DNA of 64,000 nucleotides from SVTX01 sp045660325 (GTDB lineage Bacteria; Bacillota; Clostridia; Oscillospirales; CAG-272). The notes under the pieces are model-generated. The model was given only the letters and a program-made list of their open reading frames with translations. It had not been told where the DNA came from and ran no database searches. Where the stretch lies: contig JAZRDO010000032.1 in the NCBI GenBank assembly GCA_045660325.1, forward strand, positions 1-64,000, written 5' to 3'. The translations under genes were made by a program, and so were the position numbers. Each line of letters begins with the position of its first letter. Within the stretch, counting starts at the first letter, position 1. Shown in pieces: positions 25,461 through 34,758 of this stretch.

Positions 25461-26338
25461 TGAAACTTAAAAATAAGTCAAAGCCCGAAGCAGCAAGAAA
25501 AAGTGATAACCGCACGGTTTTGCAGAAGTTTGCGGCGGCTCCCCACCTTTTCTGGTCTGCCTTGTTTATCATAATCCCCTTGATATTCGTAGCATATTAT
25601 GCGTTTACAAAGGATGTTGACGGCAAATTCGTCCCCACCTTTGAAAACGTAGCGGCATTCTTTACTCCCGCGTACTTAAAGGTATTCGGTAGATCCGTAA
25701 AGCTTGCGCTTATCGCGACGGTTATCTCTCTTCTTATCGGTTATCCTATGGCATATTGTATGTCAAAGACAAAGCCGAAGACACAGAAGATACTCGTAAT
25801 GCTCATTATGCTTCCTATGTGGATGAACTTCCTTATTCGTACGTACGCGTGGATGGTTATCCTCATGAACAAGGGTATTCTTAATGGAATCCTGACGGGA
25901 ATTGGGCTCCCCGCAATAAGAATCATAGGTACTGAGGCGGCGGTCGTTATCGGTATGGTCTACGACTTTTTGCCTTATATGATAATCCCGATCTATTCGG
26001 TTATGACAAAGCTTGACGTCCGTCTTATCGAGGCGGCGAGCGATCTTGGATGCAACGCGTTCGGCGTTTGGAGAAAGGTAATTCTTCCTCTCAGTATGCC
26101 CGGCGTTATCTCGGGTATCACAATGGTATTCGTGCCTTGCATCTCTACCTTCTACATATCCCAAAAGCTCGGTAACGGTAAGTTCTATCTTATCGGTGAC
26201 GCGATTGAAGCGCAGTTCTTGGCGAACAACCTGCATCTTGCGGCGGCGCTATCCTTCGTGCTTATGGTAATTCTGCTTGTGGGTATGTTTATTATGAATA
26301 AGTTTTCGGACAGCAGTGAAGGAGGACTTATGCCATAA
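25460..26338 (+). CDS. potB: Spermidine/putrescine ABC transporter permease PotB
   Basis: A 292-residue inner-membrane permease with six helices. The EAA loop contacting the ATPase reads EAASDLGCNAFGVWRKVILPLSMPG. TGATG overlap with potA (the A of ATG is the last base of the potA stop) and GAGGAGG inside the potA end fix the start. The N-terminal 30 residues are very basic and cytosolic. Forms the channel with PotC. Confidence 0.94.
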   Translation: MKLKNKSKPEAARKSDNRTVLQKFAAAPHLFWSALFIIIPLIFVAYYAFTKDVDGKFVPTFENVAAFFTPAYLKVFGRSVKLALIATVISLLIGYPMAYCMSKTKPKTQKILVMLIMLPMWMNFLIRTYAWMVILMNKGILNGILTGIGLPAIRIIGTEAAVVIGMVYDFLPYMIIPIYSVMTKLDVRLIEAASDLGCNAFGVWRKVILPLSMPGVISGITMVFVPCISTFYISQKLGNGKFYLIGDAIEAQFLANNLHLAAALSFVLMVILLVGMFIMNKFSDSSEGGLMP

Positions 26339-27222
26339 TGAAAAAGCACAGATTTTTATCAACAATAATTATTTCGATAGTAATGGCGTTTCTCTTTGCG
26401 CCAATGCTCGTTCTTATCGTTTTCTCCTTCAATTCGGGCAACAGTACCGCCGCATTCCAGGGCTTCTCGCTTGAATGGTACGGCGTGCTTCTGAATGATG
26501 CGGAGACACTTAACGCGCTTAAGAATTCTCTTATCCTTGCTGTAAGCAGCGCGGCAATATCCACGGTTATGGGTACTGCGGCGGCGTACGGACTCGGTAA
26601 GATGAGAAGCAAGTACTTGAAGAATCTTATTATGACGACGACGAACATTCCTATGATAAATCCCGATATCATTACGGGTATATCTCTTATGCTTATGTTC
26701 GTATTCGTGGGCTCGATGCTGGGCTTTGCGGATAAGCTCTCCTTCTGGACTATGCTTATTGCGCACGTAACCTTCGGACTTCCTTACGTTATTATGTCGG
26801 TTCTTCCGAAGATCAATCAGATGGATAAGTCCTTGCCTGAGGCGGCGCTTGATCTCGGATGCACTCCCTTGCAAACGTTCTTTAAGGTTGAGCTCCCCGA
26901 AATTATGCCCGGTGTTATGTCGGGCGCAATTATGGCGTTTACAATGTCGCTTGACGACTTCGTAATCAGCTACTTTACAAAGGGAAGCTCCTTCCAGACG
27001 CTCCCGCTTTTGATCTACAGTATGACAAAGAAGCGCGTAACTCCTAAGATCTATGCGCTTGCAACTATCATATTTATCGTTATTCTCGTTCTTCTTCTGG
27101 TTTCCAACCTTATGGGAACACGCGACGAGCGACTCAAGGCTAAGCTTGCAAAGCACGAGAGAAAGCTCCGCCGTCAGCAGAATATGAAGCTGAGAAATGC
27201 GAGAAGGGAGGCTACAAAATGA
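26338..27222 (+). CDS. potC: Spermidine/putrescine ABC transporter permease PotC
   Basis: A 294-residue permease, six helices, with the EAA loop EAALDLGCTPLQTFFKVELPEIMPG and the PotC-like segment TMSLDDFVISYFTKG. The start shares a base with the potB stop (TAATG). The C-terminal 25 residues are unusually basic (LRRQQNMKLRNARREATK) and cytosolic. Works as partner of PotB. Confidence 0.94.
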   Translation: MKKHRFLSTIIISIVMAFLFAPMLVLIVFSFNSGNSTAAFQGFSLEWYGVLLNDAETLNALKNSLILAVSSAAISTVMGTAAAYGLGKMRSKYLKNLIMTTTNIPMINPDIITGISLMLMFVFVGSMLGFADKLSFWTMLIAHVTFGLPYVIMSVLPKINQMDKSLPEAALDLGCTPLQTFFKVELPEIMPGVMSGAIMAFTMSLDDFVISYFTKGSSFQTLPLLIYSMTKKRVTPKIYALATIIFIVILVLLLVSNLMGTRDERLKAKLAKHERKLRRQQNMKLRNARREATK

Positions 27223-28397
27223 AAAGATTTTTGAGCTTTGCTTTAGTAGCGCTCCTTATTTTCCCCTTGATCCTTGCTTTACCGTCCTGCAATAACGACG
27301 ACACGTCGGGCGATACTATTGTTCTTAACGTGTACAACTGGGGTGAGTATATGCCTCTCTCCGAGGACGAGCACGGCTACGACCTCAACGCCGCATTCGA
27401 GGTGTGGTACGAGGAAACGTACGGGCAGAAGATCAGGGTCAATTACGATATGTTCTCCTCAAACGAGGAGCTTCGCGCAAAGCTTGAGGCGAATGCCGTA
27501 AGCTACGATATCGTAATTCCGTCCGATTACATGATCGACTATTTCGTGAATAACGATATGCTCCTTGAAATTGACTTTGACAATATTCCGAACTATAAGA
27601 ATATTGGCGAGGACTTCAAGAATCTTTACTACGACCCCGAAAACAAATATTCCGTGCCTTATTCCTATGCGACTATCGGTATTATTTATAATGCCGAGGT
27701 GGTTGATCCCGCCGACGTGGAGGCAATGGGCTGGGAAATTATGTGGAGCGAAAAATATCGCGATGCGGGTATTCTTCAGTTTAACAACTCCCGCGATGCC
27801 TTCGGTATTGCTATGTACAATCTCGGTATTGACGTAAATACGACCGATAAGACGCAGTGGGACCGCGCATATAATAAGCTTGTGCAGCAGCAGGACGTTA
27901 TCTACGGTAGAGTTATGGATGAGATCTATAACTTTATGGAGGTAGGCGAGACCGCTCTCGGAGCATATTATGCGGGCGACTATTTCACAATGGTTGACAA
28001 TCAGGTCGACGGTGTTGATCTTCGCTTCTATACTCCCGATAATACGAACGTTTTCGTTGACGCTATGTGTATTCCCAAGACCTGTAGAAACAAGCAGGCG
28101 GCCGAGGCATATATTAACTTCATTCTCGGCGTTGAGGCGGGCACCGCTCTTGCGGACTACCTCTATTACGGAACACCCAACACGGCCGTTCGTGAGAATC
28201 CCGAATATCTTTGGGATGACGAGATGAGTGATGAGGAGAATGAGGCGTGGAGAGAAGAGGTATTCAGTGTAATTTACCCTTCCAACTTCGATTTCAAGAA
28301 GAGCTTCAACAAGAACGCGTACCGCGATCTTAACTCTTTGGATCCCGACATTTACGCATATATGACGGGCCTCTGGGAAAAGTTAATTATTCAGTAA
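27219..28397 (+). CDS. potD: Polyamine-binding lipoprotein PotD
   Basis: A 392-residue extracellular binding protein of the PotD/PotF family. The lipoprotein signal ends in LPSC with Cys24 as lipidation site. The mature part starts LNVYNWGEYMP, a hallmark of PotD-like proteins, and keeps the ligand-site acidic and aromatic residues (IPSDYMIDYF, SAR-type NNSRDAFGIAMY). It overlaps potC by 4 nt (ATGA). The four-gene set is complete for spermidine/putrescine uptake. Confidence 0.94.
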   Translation: MKRFLSFALVALLIFPLILALPSCNNDDTSGDTIVLNVYNWGEYMPLSEDEHGYDLNAAFEVWYEETYGQKIRVNYDMFSSNEELRAKLEANAVSYDIVIPSDYMIDYFVNNDMLLEIDFDNIPNYKNIGEDFKNLYYDPENKYSVPYSYATIGIIYNAEVVDPADVEAMGWEIMWSEKYRDAGILQFNNSRDAFGIAMYNLGIDVNTTDKTQWDRAYNKLVQQQDVIYGRVMDEIYNFMEVGETALGAYYAGDYFTMVDNQVDGVDLRFYTPDNTNVFVDAMCIPKTCRNKQAAEAYINFILGVEAGTALADYLYYGTPNTAVRENPEYLWDDEMSDEENEAWREEVFSVIYPSNFDFKKSFNKNAYRDLNSLDPDIYAYMTGLWEKLIIQ

Positions 28398-28401
28398 TAC
28401 A

Positions 28402-28438
28402 AATAAAGCCACTCGCACAAGCGAGTGGCTTTATTTTG
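28402..28438 (+). terminator. Bidirectional terminator between potD and csd
   Basis: Fifteen-nt arms 28402-28416 and 28421-28435 with loop ACAA, T-rich on both exits. Confidence 0.92.
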
Positions 28439-29591
28439 TTTTCTTGGCGAGGAGCAGTATCTCTTTTGCGAGAATATCAACCTCGTCAGGAGTGTTGAAT
28501 ACCGAAAAGCTGACTCTTACACCGCCGCCACAGCCGTCCGCGTGAGTGTCAAGCGCTTTGTGAGCGAGAGAAGCACAGTGGTATCCCGCTCGCACGCATA
28601 TTCCTTTTTCGGAGAGGCGGACACCGATCTCGCTTGAATCTGCCCCGAGAATATTAAAAAGAAAAATGCTTCCTTTATGGTGGGTGTCGTATATTTTGAT
28701 GCGCTCGCAATCGTGTAGCTTTCCGTAAAGCATATCCCAAAGAAAAGCTTCCTTCTTCGCAATATTACTGTATCCGTATTTCTCGACAAATTCCACACCG
28801 AATCGAAGTCCGTGTATGGCATAGCAGGGAAGAGTACCCGCCTCATACCTCTCGGGTGGGTCATCGGGCATTTCAAGAATAAGCGAATTTATACCGCTAC
28901 CGCCTTCAATAAGGGTTTTCGGTGCAATCCTTCCGTTTGTTATCATAACGCCCAGTCCTTGCGGTCCGTAAAGTCCCTTGTGCGAGGGCATGCAGAGAAT
29001 GTCGATATTGTTTTTCACAATGTCAATCGGTACGTGTCCTGCGCCCTGAGCGCCGTCGACAATGAAGATAAGATTATGCTCGCGGCAAAATTTACCGATC
29101 TCATATATGGGCGGGGAGTAGGAGCAGATATTTGACGTATGGGTACATACGACACATCTGGTATTCGGGCGCAGGCAGGCGACAAGATCTGATATGACCT
29201 TATCGGGTGTCGCGACTCCGCCGCAATACGCGTCAAATACGTCGTAGGTTATTATTTTGTCTTTGGCAAGGCGATGTATGGGGCGCGCGACCGAGTTGTG
29301 CTCGAGGTTGCTTATGAGAAAATGGTCCCCTCGCTCTGCCACTCCTTTAATCGCCATATTGAGCGCGTAGGTGGTGTTGAAGGTAAAGATCACGTTTTCC
29401 GCCTCTGCGCCGAAGGCGGACGCTATTGCCTCTCGGCATTCGTAAATTTTCTCGCTCGCTTTAATTGAGAGTGAGTGCGATCCGCGGCCGCTGTTGGCGG
29501 AGAAATTTTTGAATGCGCGATCCGTTTCCGCATATACACGCGGCGGCTTGATAAAGGTCGTTGCCGCGCTGTCAAAATATATTGTTTTCAT
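28431..29591 (-). CDS. Cysteine desulfurase family aminotransferase
   Basis: A 386-residue class V PLP enzyme that takes sulfur (or selenium) from cysteine-type donors. PLP-Lys is Lys205 (SHKGLYGPQG), the cofactor-binding Asp179/Gln182 are in VDGAQGAGH, and the sulfur-accepting Cys339 is in RAGYHCASLAH. The HCAS loop and the AATTFIKPP start resemble the family often found with selenium or sulfur carrier genes, not the IscS housekeeping enzyme. It lies 10 nt downstream of a DUF3343 gene, the likely carrier partner. Confidence 0.88.
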   Translation of the reverse strand: MKTIYFDSAATTFIKPPRVYAETDRAFKNFSANSGRGSHSLSIKASEKIYECREAIASAFGAEAENVIFTFNTTYALNMAIKGVAERGDHFLISNLEHNSVARPIHRLAKDKIITYDVFDAYCGGVATPDKVISDLVACLRPNTRCVVCTHTSNICSYSPPIYEIGKFCREHNLIFIVDGAQGAGHVPIDIVKNNIDILCMPSHKGLYGPQGLGVMITNGRIAPKTLIEGGSGINSLILEMPDDPPERYEAGTLPCYAIHGLRFGVEFVEKYGYSNIAKKEAFLWDMLYGKLHDCERIKIYDTHHKGSIFLFNILGADSSEIGVRLSEKGICVRAGYHCASLAHKALDTHADGCGGGVRVSFSVFNTPDEVDILAKEILLLAKKTK

Positions 29592-29601
29592 AGATTAAGA
29601 A

Positions 29602-29838
29602 TCAAAGATAACCGTGATGCTTTATACTGCTGGAAGAAAGAATGTTTTCCACGCTTTCTCTGTAAATGCAGGGAAAGCTTACGACGTAAACACATCCGCT
29701 CGCAGTAGTAGATTTGCTTACGCTTGCGGGAATATTGCTTTTTTCAAGTGTTTTTTGTATCTTCATGGCTGCCGCCGACGAGCCCGCGGCTACTGCGCAG
29801 ACGCCGATTTCCCCGAAGGTTGTGCTTTTACGGTGCAT
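29602..29838 (-). CDS. DUF3343 protein, putative sulfur/selenium carrier
   Basis: A 78-residue protein. The core GSSAAAMKIQKTLEKSNIPASVSKS and the following SGC (Cys near residue 48) match DUF3343, small proteins thought to carry S or Se on a conserved Cys. AGGAGGGG precedes ATG. It is translated just ahead of the desulfurase, which supports a donor-carrier pair; selenium or tRNA-modification genes are not in the window. Confidence 0.75.
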   Translation of the reverse strand: MHRKSTTFGEIGVCAVAAGSSAAAMKIQKTLEKSNIPASVSKSTTASGCVYVVSFPCIYRESVENILSSSSIKHHGYL

Positions 29839-29947
29839 TTTACCCCTCCTTTACGTTGATTCTATTATCAATATATGCTCCGTATCCGCCGCCTGTGTCG
29901 AAAAAGCAAAAATAAATTCGGGATAAACAATAATTTATCAAAAGCCC

Positions 29948-29976
29948 TTGATTTTTTATTAAAAGCATAGTATAAT
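29948..29976 (+). promoter_or_regulatory. SigA-type promoter of the dCMP deaminase-tsaD-rex operon
   Basis: TTGATT (29948-29953), 17-bp spacer, perfect TATAAT (29971-29976). Transcription would start near 29983. Confidence 0.85.
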
Positions 29977-30031
29977 TATTATGTATATCTATGTAAAGAC
30001 TGAAATTTACAAAGCTTTTGCGAGGTGTAAA

Positions 30032-30517
30032 ATGAGAGTTTCAAAGGAAAATTACTATCTTGATATAGCCGAGACGGTCGCAGAGCGCGGAACGTGTATG
30101 CGCCGCCAGTTCGGCGCGATCATCGTGAAGGACGACGTTATCGTTTCAACGGGCTATAACGGGGCACCCCGTGGCAGACAAAACTGCACGGATATAAGCT
30201 TTTGTATAAGAGACGAGCTTAAGATTCCCCGCGGTGAGAGATACGAGCTTTGCCGCTCCGTACACGCCGAGGCGAACGCTATTATTGCCGCACCCCGCGA
30301 CAGAATGCTCGGCGCGACTCTTTACATGGTTTGTGTAAATCCCAAGGATCGAAGCCTTTATCCCGGAACGTCCAGCTGTATGATGTGCAAGCGACTTGTC
30401 ATTAATGCGGGCATTGATACGGTTGTCATCCGTGATACAAAGGACGAATTCAGAGTTATTAAGGTGTCCGATTGGGTAGAAAACGACGACTCGCTTTCGG
30501 GTCAGTTTGGTTATTGA
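30032..30517 (+). CDS. Deoxycytidylate (dCMP) deaminase
   Basis: A 161-residue zinc deaminase converting dCMP to dUMP for thymidylate synthesis. Zinc and catalytic residues: His78-Ala-Glu80 (HAEANAI) and Cys116/Cys119 (SSCMMC). The start at 30032 is chosen because GAGGTG is just upstream and the promoter places the transcription start after the upstream ATG at 29981. ComEB-type dCMP deaminases share this architecture. rimI follows 7 nt later. Confidence 0.9.
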   Translation: MRVSKENYYLDIAETVAERGTCMRRQFGAIIVKDDVIVSTGYNGAPRGRQNCTDISFCIRDELKIPRGERYELCRSVHAEANAIIAAPRDRMLGATLYMVCVNPKDRSLYPGTSSCMMCKRLVINAGIDTVVIRDTKDEFRVIKVSDWVENDDSLSGQFGY

Positions 30518-30524
30518 GGGAAAA

Positions 30525-30992
30525 ATGTCAGAGATTAAAGAGAAAAGAAAAAGAATATATCCTGAAAGACTTACGTCGGAGCATATTCCCGACGTGGCAA
30601 AGCTTGAAAAAATGTGCTTTTCATCTCCGTGGAGTGAAAACAGCCTTGAGCTTCTCACAAGGGAAGGAATAGGTATGGGTATGGTATGCCACTCGGACGG
30701 CATCGTTTGCGCATACGGTGGAATGCTTTGTGTGGTTGACGAGGGACAAATTACGAATATTGCTACTCATCCCGACTACCGTCGCCGCGGTTACGGCAGA
30801 GCGATAGTTGAGGCATTCAAAAAGCACGCGAAATACAACGGATTAAATTCTATTTCGCTTGAGGTAAGAGAATCGAATAAGGCGGCTGTTGAGCTTTATT
30901 CCTCGCTCGGATTCAAGGTTACGGGTAAGAGAAAAGATTTTTACACCAAGCCCACCGAGAGCGCGCTTATTATGATCTGCGAAATAAAGTAA
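30525..30992 (+). CDS. rimI: Ribosomal-protein-alanine N-acetyltransferase RimI-like
   Basis: A 155-residue GNAT acetyltransferase. The acetyl-CoA loop is YRRRGYGRAI (R/Q-x2-G-x-G/A), preceded by the CSPWSE-like motif FSSPWSENSLEL and followed by LEVRESNKAAVELYSSLGF. These are RimI features, and rimI normally neighbours tsaD, as here. GAGGGA, overlapping the previous stop, serves as ribosome-binding site. Confidence 0.9.
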   Translation: MSEIKEKRKRIYPERLTSEHIPDVAKLEKMCFSSPWSENSLELLTREGIGMGMVCHSDGIVCAYGGMLCVVDEGQITNIATHPDYRRRGYGRAIVEAFKKHAKYNGLNSISLEVRESNKAAVELYSSLGFKVTGKRKDFYTKPTESALIMICEIK

Positions 30993-31001
30993 GGAAAAGA
31001 A

Positions 31002-32006
31002 ATGTTAATTTTAGGAATGGAAAGCTCATGCGACGAGACCTCGGTCTCGGTTGTTGAGAAGATTGACGGGAAATTTACCGTTAAATCCGACATAATCGCA
31101 TCACAAATAGAAACACACAGGCTCTACGGCGGAGTCGTGCCCGAGATCGCGTCCCGCGCACATATTGAGGCAATATCCCGAATTACCTACGAGGCTCTCG
31201 AGGTGGCGGGTGTTACGCTTGATATGATCGACTGTATCGCGGTTACGTCCCACCCCGGACTTATCGGTGCGCTGCTTGTAGGCGTCAATTTTGCAAAGTC
31301 GCTCGCGTTTGCGAATAATATTCCGCTTGTGTCGGTCAACCACATCAACGGACATATTGCGGCGGCATATCTTGAGGACGAGGAGCTTGCACCCCCGTAT
31401 CTCGCGCTCGTGGTTTCGGGCGGACATACGAATATATTCTCGGTTGAGGATTATAGAGATTTCAGAAACGTTTCATCTACTCGCGACGACGCGGTTGGAG
31501 AGGCGTTTGACAAGATCGGACGCGTGATCGGTCTGCCTTATCCGGGCGGCGCGCAGATGGACAAGCTCGCGCATGAGGGCGATAAGGAAGCGATCAAATT
31601 CCCCAGCCCCGCAGTACGCGACAGCCTTGATTTTTCATTTAGCGGAATCAAGACGGCGGCGCTCAACTTTATAAATTCTGCCACACAGAAGGGCGAGGAG
31701 ATAAATCGCGCGGACTTGGCTTCGTCATATACGAACGCGATCGTTACGGGTATTGAGAAGCAGGTTGCGGGCGCGCTTGAGCAAACGGGACATAAGACTC
31801 TCGTTATGGCGGGCGGCGTTGCGGCAAACTCGCATCTTCGCGCGACGCTCGGCGCTCTTTGTGAGAAGCGCGGTGTAAAATTCGTTTTCCCGAGACTCTC
31901 TCTTTGCGGTGATAACGGCGCTATGATCGCGGCGGCAGGTAGCTTTGAATATGAGGCTGGTGTCTTTGCCGATACATCACTTAACGCTTCGGCACTTGAT
32001 AATTAA
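31002..32006 (+). CDS. tsaD: tRNA N6-adenosine threonylcarbamoyltransferase TsaD
   Basis: A 334-residue TsaD, which transfers the threonylcarbamoyl group to A37 of ANN-decoding tRNAs. It starts MLILGMESSCDETSVSVVE, the metal-binding HINGHIAA motif is near residue 110, and the ASKHA nucleotide-site segments SGGHTNIF and AGGVAANSHLR are intact. Partners TsaB and TsaE are not in the window, unlike the common tsaE-tsaB-rimI-tsaD order. Confidence 0.97.
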   Translation: MLILGMESSCDETSVSVVEKIDGKFTVKSDIIASQIETHRLYGGVVPEIASRAHIEAISRITYEALEVAGVTLDMIDCIAVTSHPGLIGALLVGVNFAKSLAFANNIPLVSVNHINGHIAAAYLEDEELAPPYLALVVSGGHTNIFSVEDYRDFRNVSSTRDDAVGEAFDKIGRVIGLPYPGGAQMDKLAHEGDKEAIKFPSPAVRDSLDFSFSGIKTAALNFINSATQKGEEINRADLASSYTNAIVTGIEKQVAGALEQTGHKTLVMAGGVAANSHLRATLGALCEKRGVKFVFPRLSLCGDNGAMIAAAGSFEYEAGVFADTSLNASALDN

Positions 32007-32042
32007 AATAATAAACATACAAAACATAAAGGAGAAAGAAAA

Positions 32043-32750
32043 ATGGCATACAACGAGATGGACAAGGAAGTAATGGAAAATACAGTTGAGGAGACAAAGC
32101 CTTATATATCCCAGGCGGTTATCAGAAGATTACCCCGTTATTACAGATATCTTCGCGAGCTTATCACACAGGGCAAGATGAGAATCAGCTCGGGCGAGCT
32201 TGCAGACCTTATGAACGTTACCGCATCCCAGATCAGACAGGACTTGAACTGCTTCGGCGGTTTCGGTCAGCAGGGCTACGGCTATAACGTAAACTATCTC
32301 TTTACAAGAATCAGCGAGATCCTCGGCGTAGGCGAGGGCTACAAGGCTATCATTATTGGTGCGGGTGATCTCGGACGTGCGCTCGTTCATCTTTCTATGT
32401 TTGAAAAGCGCGGTGTTGATATTGTTGGTATGATCGATTCCGGCGAGGGAATGGTTGGCCGCGAGGTTGCGGGTGTTTACATTCACTCTATGGATGAGCT
32501 TGAGTCCTTCGTTCAGAAGAACAAGGTGGATATTGCCGTTCTTACTCTTCCTAAGGAGAAGGTAAAGGAGGTTGCCGACCGCCTCGTTGCTTGCGGTATC
32601 AAGGGCCTTTGGAACTATATGGGCGTTGAGCTTGAGTATCCGAATGAAGACGTTATCATTGAAAACGTACACCTTGGCGACTCTCTTATGATCCTTAACT
32701 ACAAGATTGCCACAATGCTTAATGAAAAGGCGGAGAAGGAAGGCAAATAA
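32043..32750 (+). CDS. rex: Redox-sensing transcriptional repressor Rex
   Basis: A 235-residue Rex. The winged helix (about 25-90) contains RRLPRYYRYLREL and SASQIRQDL-like TASQIRQDLNCFGGFGQQG; the Rossmann domain has GAGDLGRAL for NADH/NAD+ sensing. Rex represses fermentative and respiratory genes when NADH is low. The N-terminal 20 residues are an acidic extension. AAAGGAG precedes ATG. It is the middle gene of a long operon. Confidence 0.97.
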   Translation: MAYNEMDKEVMENTVEETKPYISQAVIRRLPRYYRYLRELITQGKMRISSGELADLMNVTASQIRQDLNCFGGFGQQGYGYNVNYLFTRISEILGVGEGYKAIIIGAGDLGRALVHLSMFEKRGVDIVGMIDSGEGMVGREVAGVYIHSMDELESFVQKNKVDIAVLTLPKEKVKEVADRLVACGIKGLWNYMGVELEYPNEDVIIENVHLGDSLMILNYKIATMLNEKAEKEGK

Positions 32751-32771
32751 GCCGTTCCTTTGGAATTTACA

Positions 32772-33743
32772 ATGAAATATAGGTTAAATTACGGAACGCA
32801 GGCGTCGACAATTCCGTCGTCCGTTTCATCCATTCTTGACAGGGCGGGGCTCTGTGACCTCAAGACTCTTATTTATTTGAGTACTGCGGGCGGAGAATGT
32901 GAGGTAGATGACATTGCTGCGGCAATTGACTGTTCTGTTGACGAGGTCAATATGTCTCTTGCATTCCTTCGCGGCGCGGGTGTCGTTGTTTCCGATTCTC
33001 AAAAGAAAACGACGAAGTCAGCCCCCAAAAAGGCGGAGCCTAAGGAAGAAGCCAAGGAAGAGAATAAGCCCTTTGAGGCTAAGGTGAAGGCTCGTCCTGA
33101 CAAGCTTCCCGAGTATACGGCAAAGGAGCTTGCGGGAATTCTTGAAAAGAGAGATGAGGTTGCGCTTCTTATAGCCGAGGGACAGCAAATTCTCGGTAAG
33201 ATATTTACCGTTCATGAGGTGAATTTGCTTATCGGACTTTCCGATTATCTCGGACTTGAAAATGATTTTATATTAATGCTGCTCAAGCACTGCGCGGAGA
33301 TCGGAAAGAAAACTCTGCACTATGTGGAGAAGACGGCAATTTCCCTTTACGATATGGGAATTACTACTGTAGGCGAGCTTTCCGCCGAGCTTGAAAGAAG
33401 GGAAAATCTCTCTAATATGGAGGGACATATTCGTCGCATTTTCGGTATCGGCACACGTGCGCTTACAACTAAGGAAAAAAGAGAGGTCTCCTCTTGGGTC
33501 AACGATATGAAGTGTCCTTTAGAGGTTATAGAGAAGGCGTATGAGGTAACCTGTGATGCAACGGGCAAGCCGTCGTTACATTATGCTAACTCTGTAATTG
33601 AGAGATGGCACGCGGAGGGACTCCTCACTATTGAACAGATAGAGGCTTCGTATAAGAATAAGGATGCAAAGGACACAGGCTCCAGCTTTGAGACCGACGA
33701 GTTCTTTGAGGCGGCGGTACGTCGCAGTCTCGGTGAAAAATAA
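32772..33743 (+). CDS. dnaD: DnaD-domain replication protein
   Basis: A 323-residue protein with an N-terminal winged-helix-like part, a Lys/Glu-rich linker (about 80-105) and DnaD/DnaB2 domains (about 115-300), including the YxxxI-type end MHYANSVIERWHAEGL-like LHYANSVIERWHAEG. DnaD helps load the replicative helicase at origins and restart sites. The next gene is the DnaC/DnaI-type loader, which fits. Start uncertain: ATG 32772 has GGA 8 nt upstream; TTG 32760 would add four residues. Confidence 0.85.
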   Translation: MKYRLNYGTQASTIPSSVSSILDRAGLCDLKTLIYLSTAGGECEVDDIAAAIDCSVDEVNMSLAFLRGAGVVVSDSQKKTTKSAPKKAEPKEEAKEENKPFEAKVKARPDKLPEYTAKELAGILEKRDEVALLIAEGQQILGKIFTVHEVNLLIGLSDYLGLENDFILMLLKHCAEIGKKTLHYVEKTAISLYDMGITTVGELSAELERRENLSNMEGHIRRIFGIGTRALTTKEKREVSSWVNDMKCPLEVIEKAYEVTCDATGKPSLHYANSVIERWHAEGLLTIEQIEASYKNKDAKDTGSSFETDEFFEAAVRRSLGEK

Positions 33744-33778
33744 TTGATGCTTACGTCATCGGAAGGCAGGGAATTTAT

Positions 33779-34747
33779 TTGGGATTCAACAGAAATAATT
33801 ACATAAGAATTAAAGAAGAATATAATGGCAAATATCTCCGTGCCGAAGAAAATGCCAAAATGCGACGCGCAGAGGTGCAGATGGCGATCCCTGAGATCAA
33901 GGTGATAGATCGAGAGCTTGCTCTCGTGGGCCTTGAAATTATGGAAGCGGCTATGCGCGACGATATGGCTATGCTTGAGGCGGCAAAGCAAAAGAATCTT
34001 GCGCTCAATGAGAAGAAGCGCGATATTCTTGAAAAAGCAGGCTATCCCCGTGACTATACGGATATAAAGTATGAATGCGAGATATGCGGAGATACGGGCG
34101 CTATTGATAATAAAATGTGCGCTTGTATGAGACGTAAGCTCGTTGAGGCGGGAATCAAGAGCTCGGGAATGAGTGATCTTATTGAGAGTCAGTCCTTTGA
34201 CAACTTCTCGCTTGAATACTACAAGCAGACTCCCGAGACGTTCAAGAGAATGAGTATGGTCTATAAGCTGCTTGTGGGCTATGCTGAGGGCTTTGACGTG
34301 AAGACGTCGGGCAACATCGCTATGTTTGGCGGTACAGGTCTTGGCAAGACTCATCTTTCAAGCGCGATCGCAAAAACGGTTATTGAGCGCGGATACGACG
34401 TTTATTATGTTGGCGCGCAGGGAATGATCTCGGATTTTGAATACAACCGTTTCGGTAACGGAAGCGTTGCAAACAGCGACGGCGATCTTGAAAAATATAC
34501 AAGTTGCGATCTTCTTATTATCGACGACCTCGGAACGGAGGTTTCAAATCAGTTTACAACGTCCTGTCTTTACAACGTTATAAACACGCGTCTTAATAAG
34601 AAAAAGCAGACGGTCATCAGCACGAATCTTTCGCAGGATGAATTCCGCAAGCGTTATTGGGACAGAATTACCAGCCGTGTGTTCGGTGAGTACGTGATTT
34701 TGCCCTTCGTCGGAACTGATATCCGTTCGCAGAAGATTATGAAATAA
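33779..34747 (+). CDS. DnaC/DnaI-type helicase loader ATPase
   Basis: A 322-residue AAA+ protein. Walker A GGTGLGKT is at 184-191, Walker B reads LLIIDDLGTE, and a Cys cluster at 100, 103, 114 and 116 (CEICGDTG, then CAC) in the N-terminal half matches the zinc-binding region of DnaI-type loaders. It starts with TTG, supported by AGGCAGGGA 7 nt upstream; the next in-frame ATG would remove 27 residues. Pairs with the DnaD gene. Confidence 0.9.
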   Translation: MGFNRNNYIRIKEEYNGKYLRAEENAKMRRAEVQMAIPEIKVIDRELALVGLEIMEAAMRDDMAMLEAAKQKNLALNEKKRDILEKAGYPRDYTDIKYECEICGDTGAIDNKMCACMRRKLVEAGIKSSGMSDLIESQSFDNFSLEYYKQTPETFKRMSMVYKLLVGYAEGFDVKTSGNIAMFGGTGLGKTHLSSAIAKTVIERGYDVYYVGAQGMISDFEYNRFGNGSVANSDGDLEKYTSCDLLIIDDLGTEVSNQFTTSCLYNVINTRLNKKKQTVISTNLSQDEFRKRYWDRITSRVFGEYVILPFVGTDIRSQKIMK

Positions 34748-34758
34748 GGGTTATTTTA

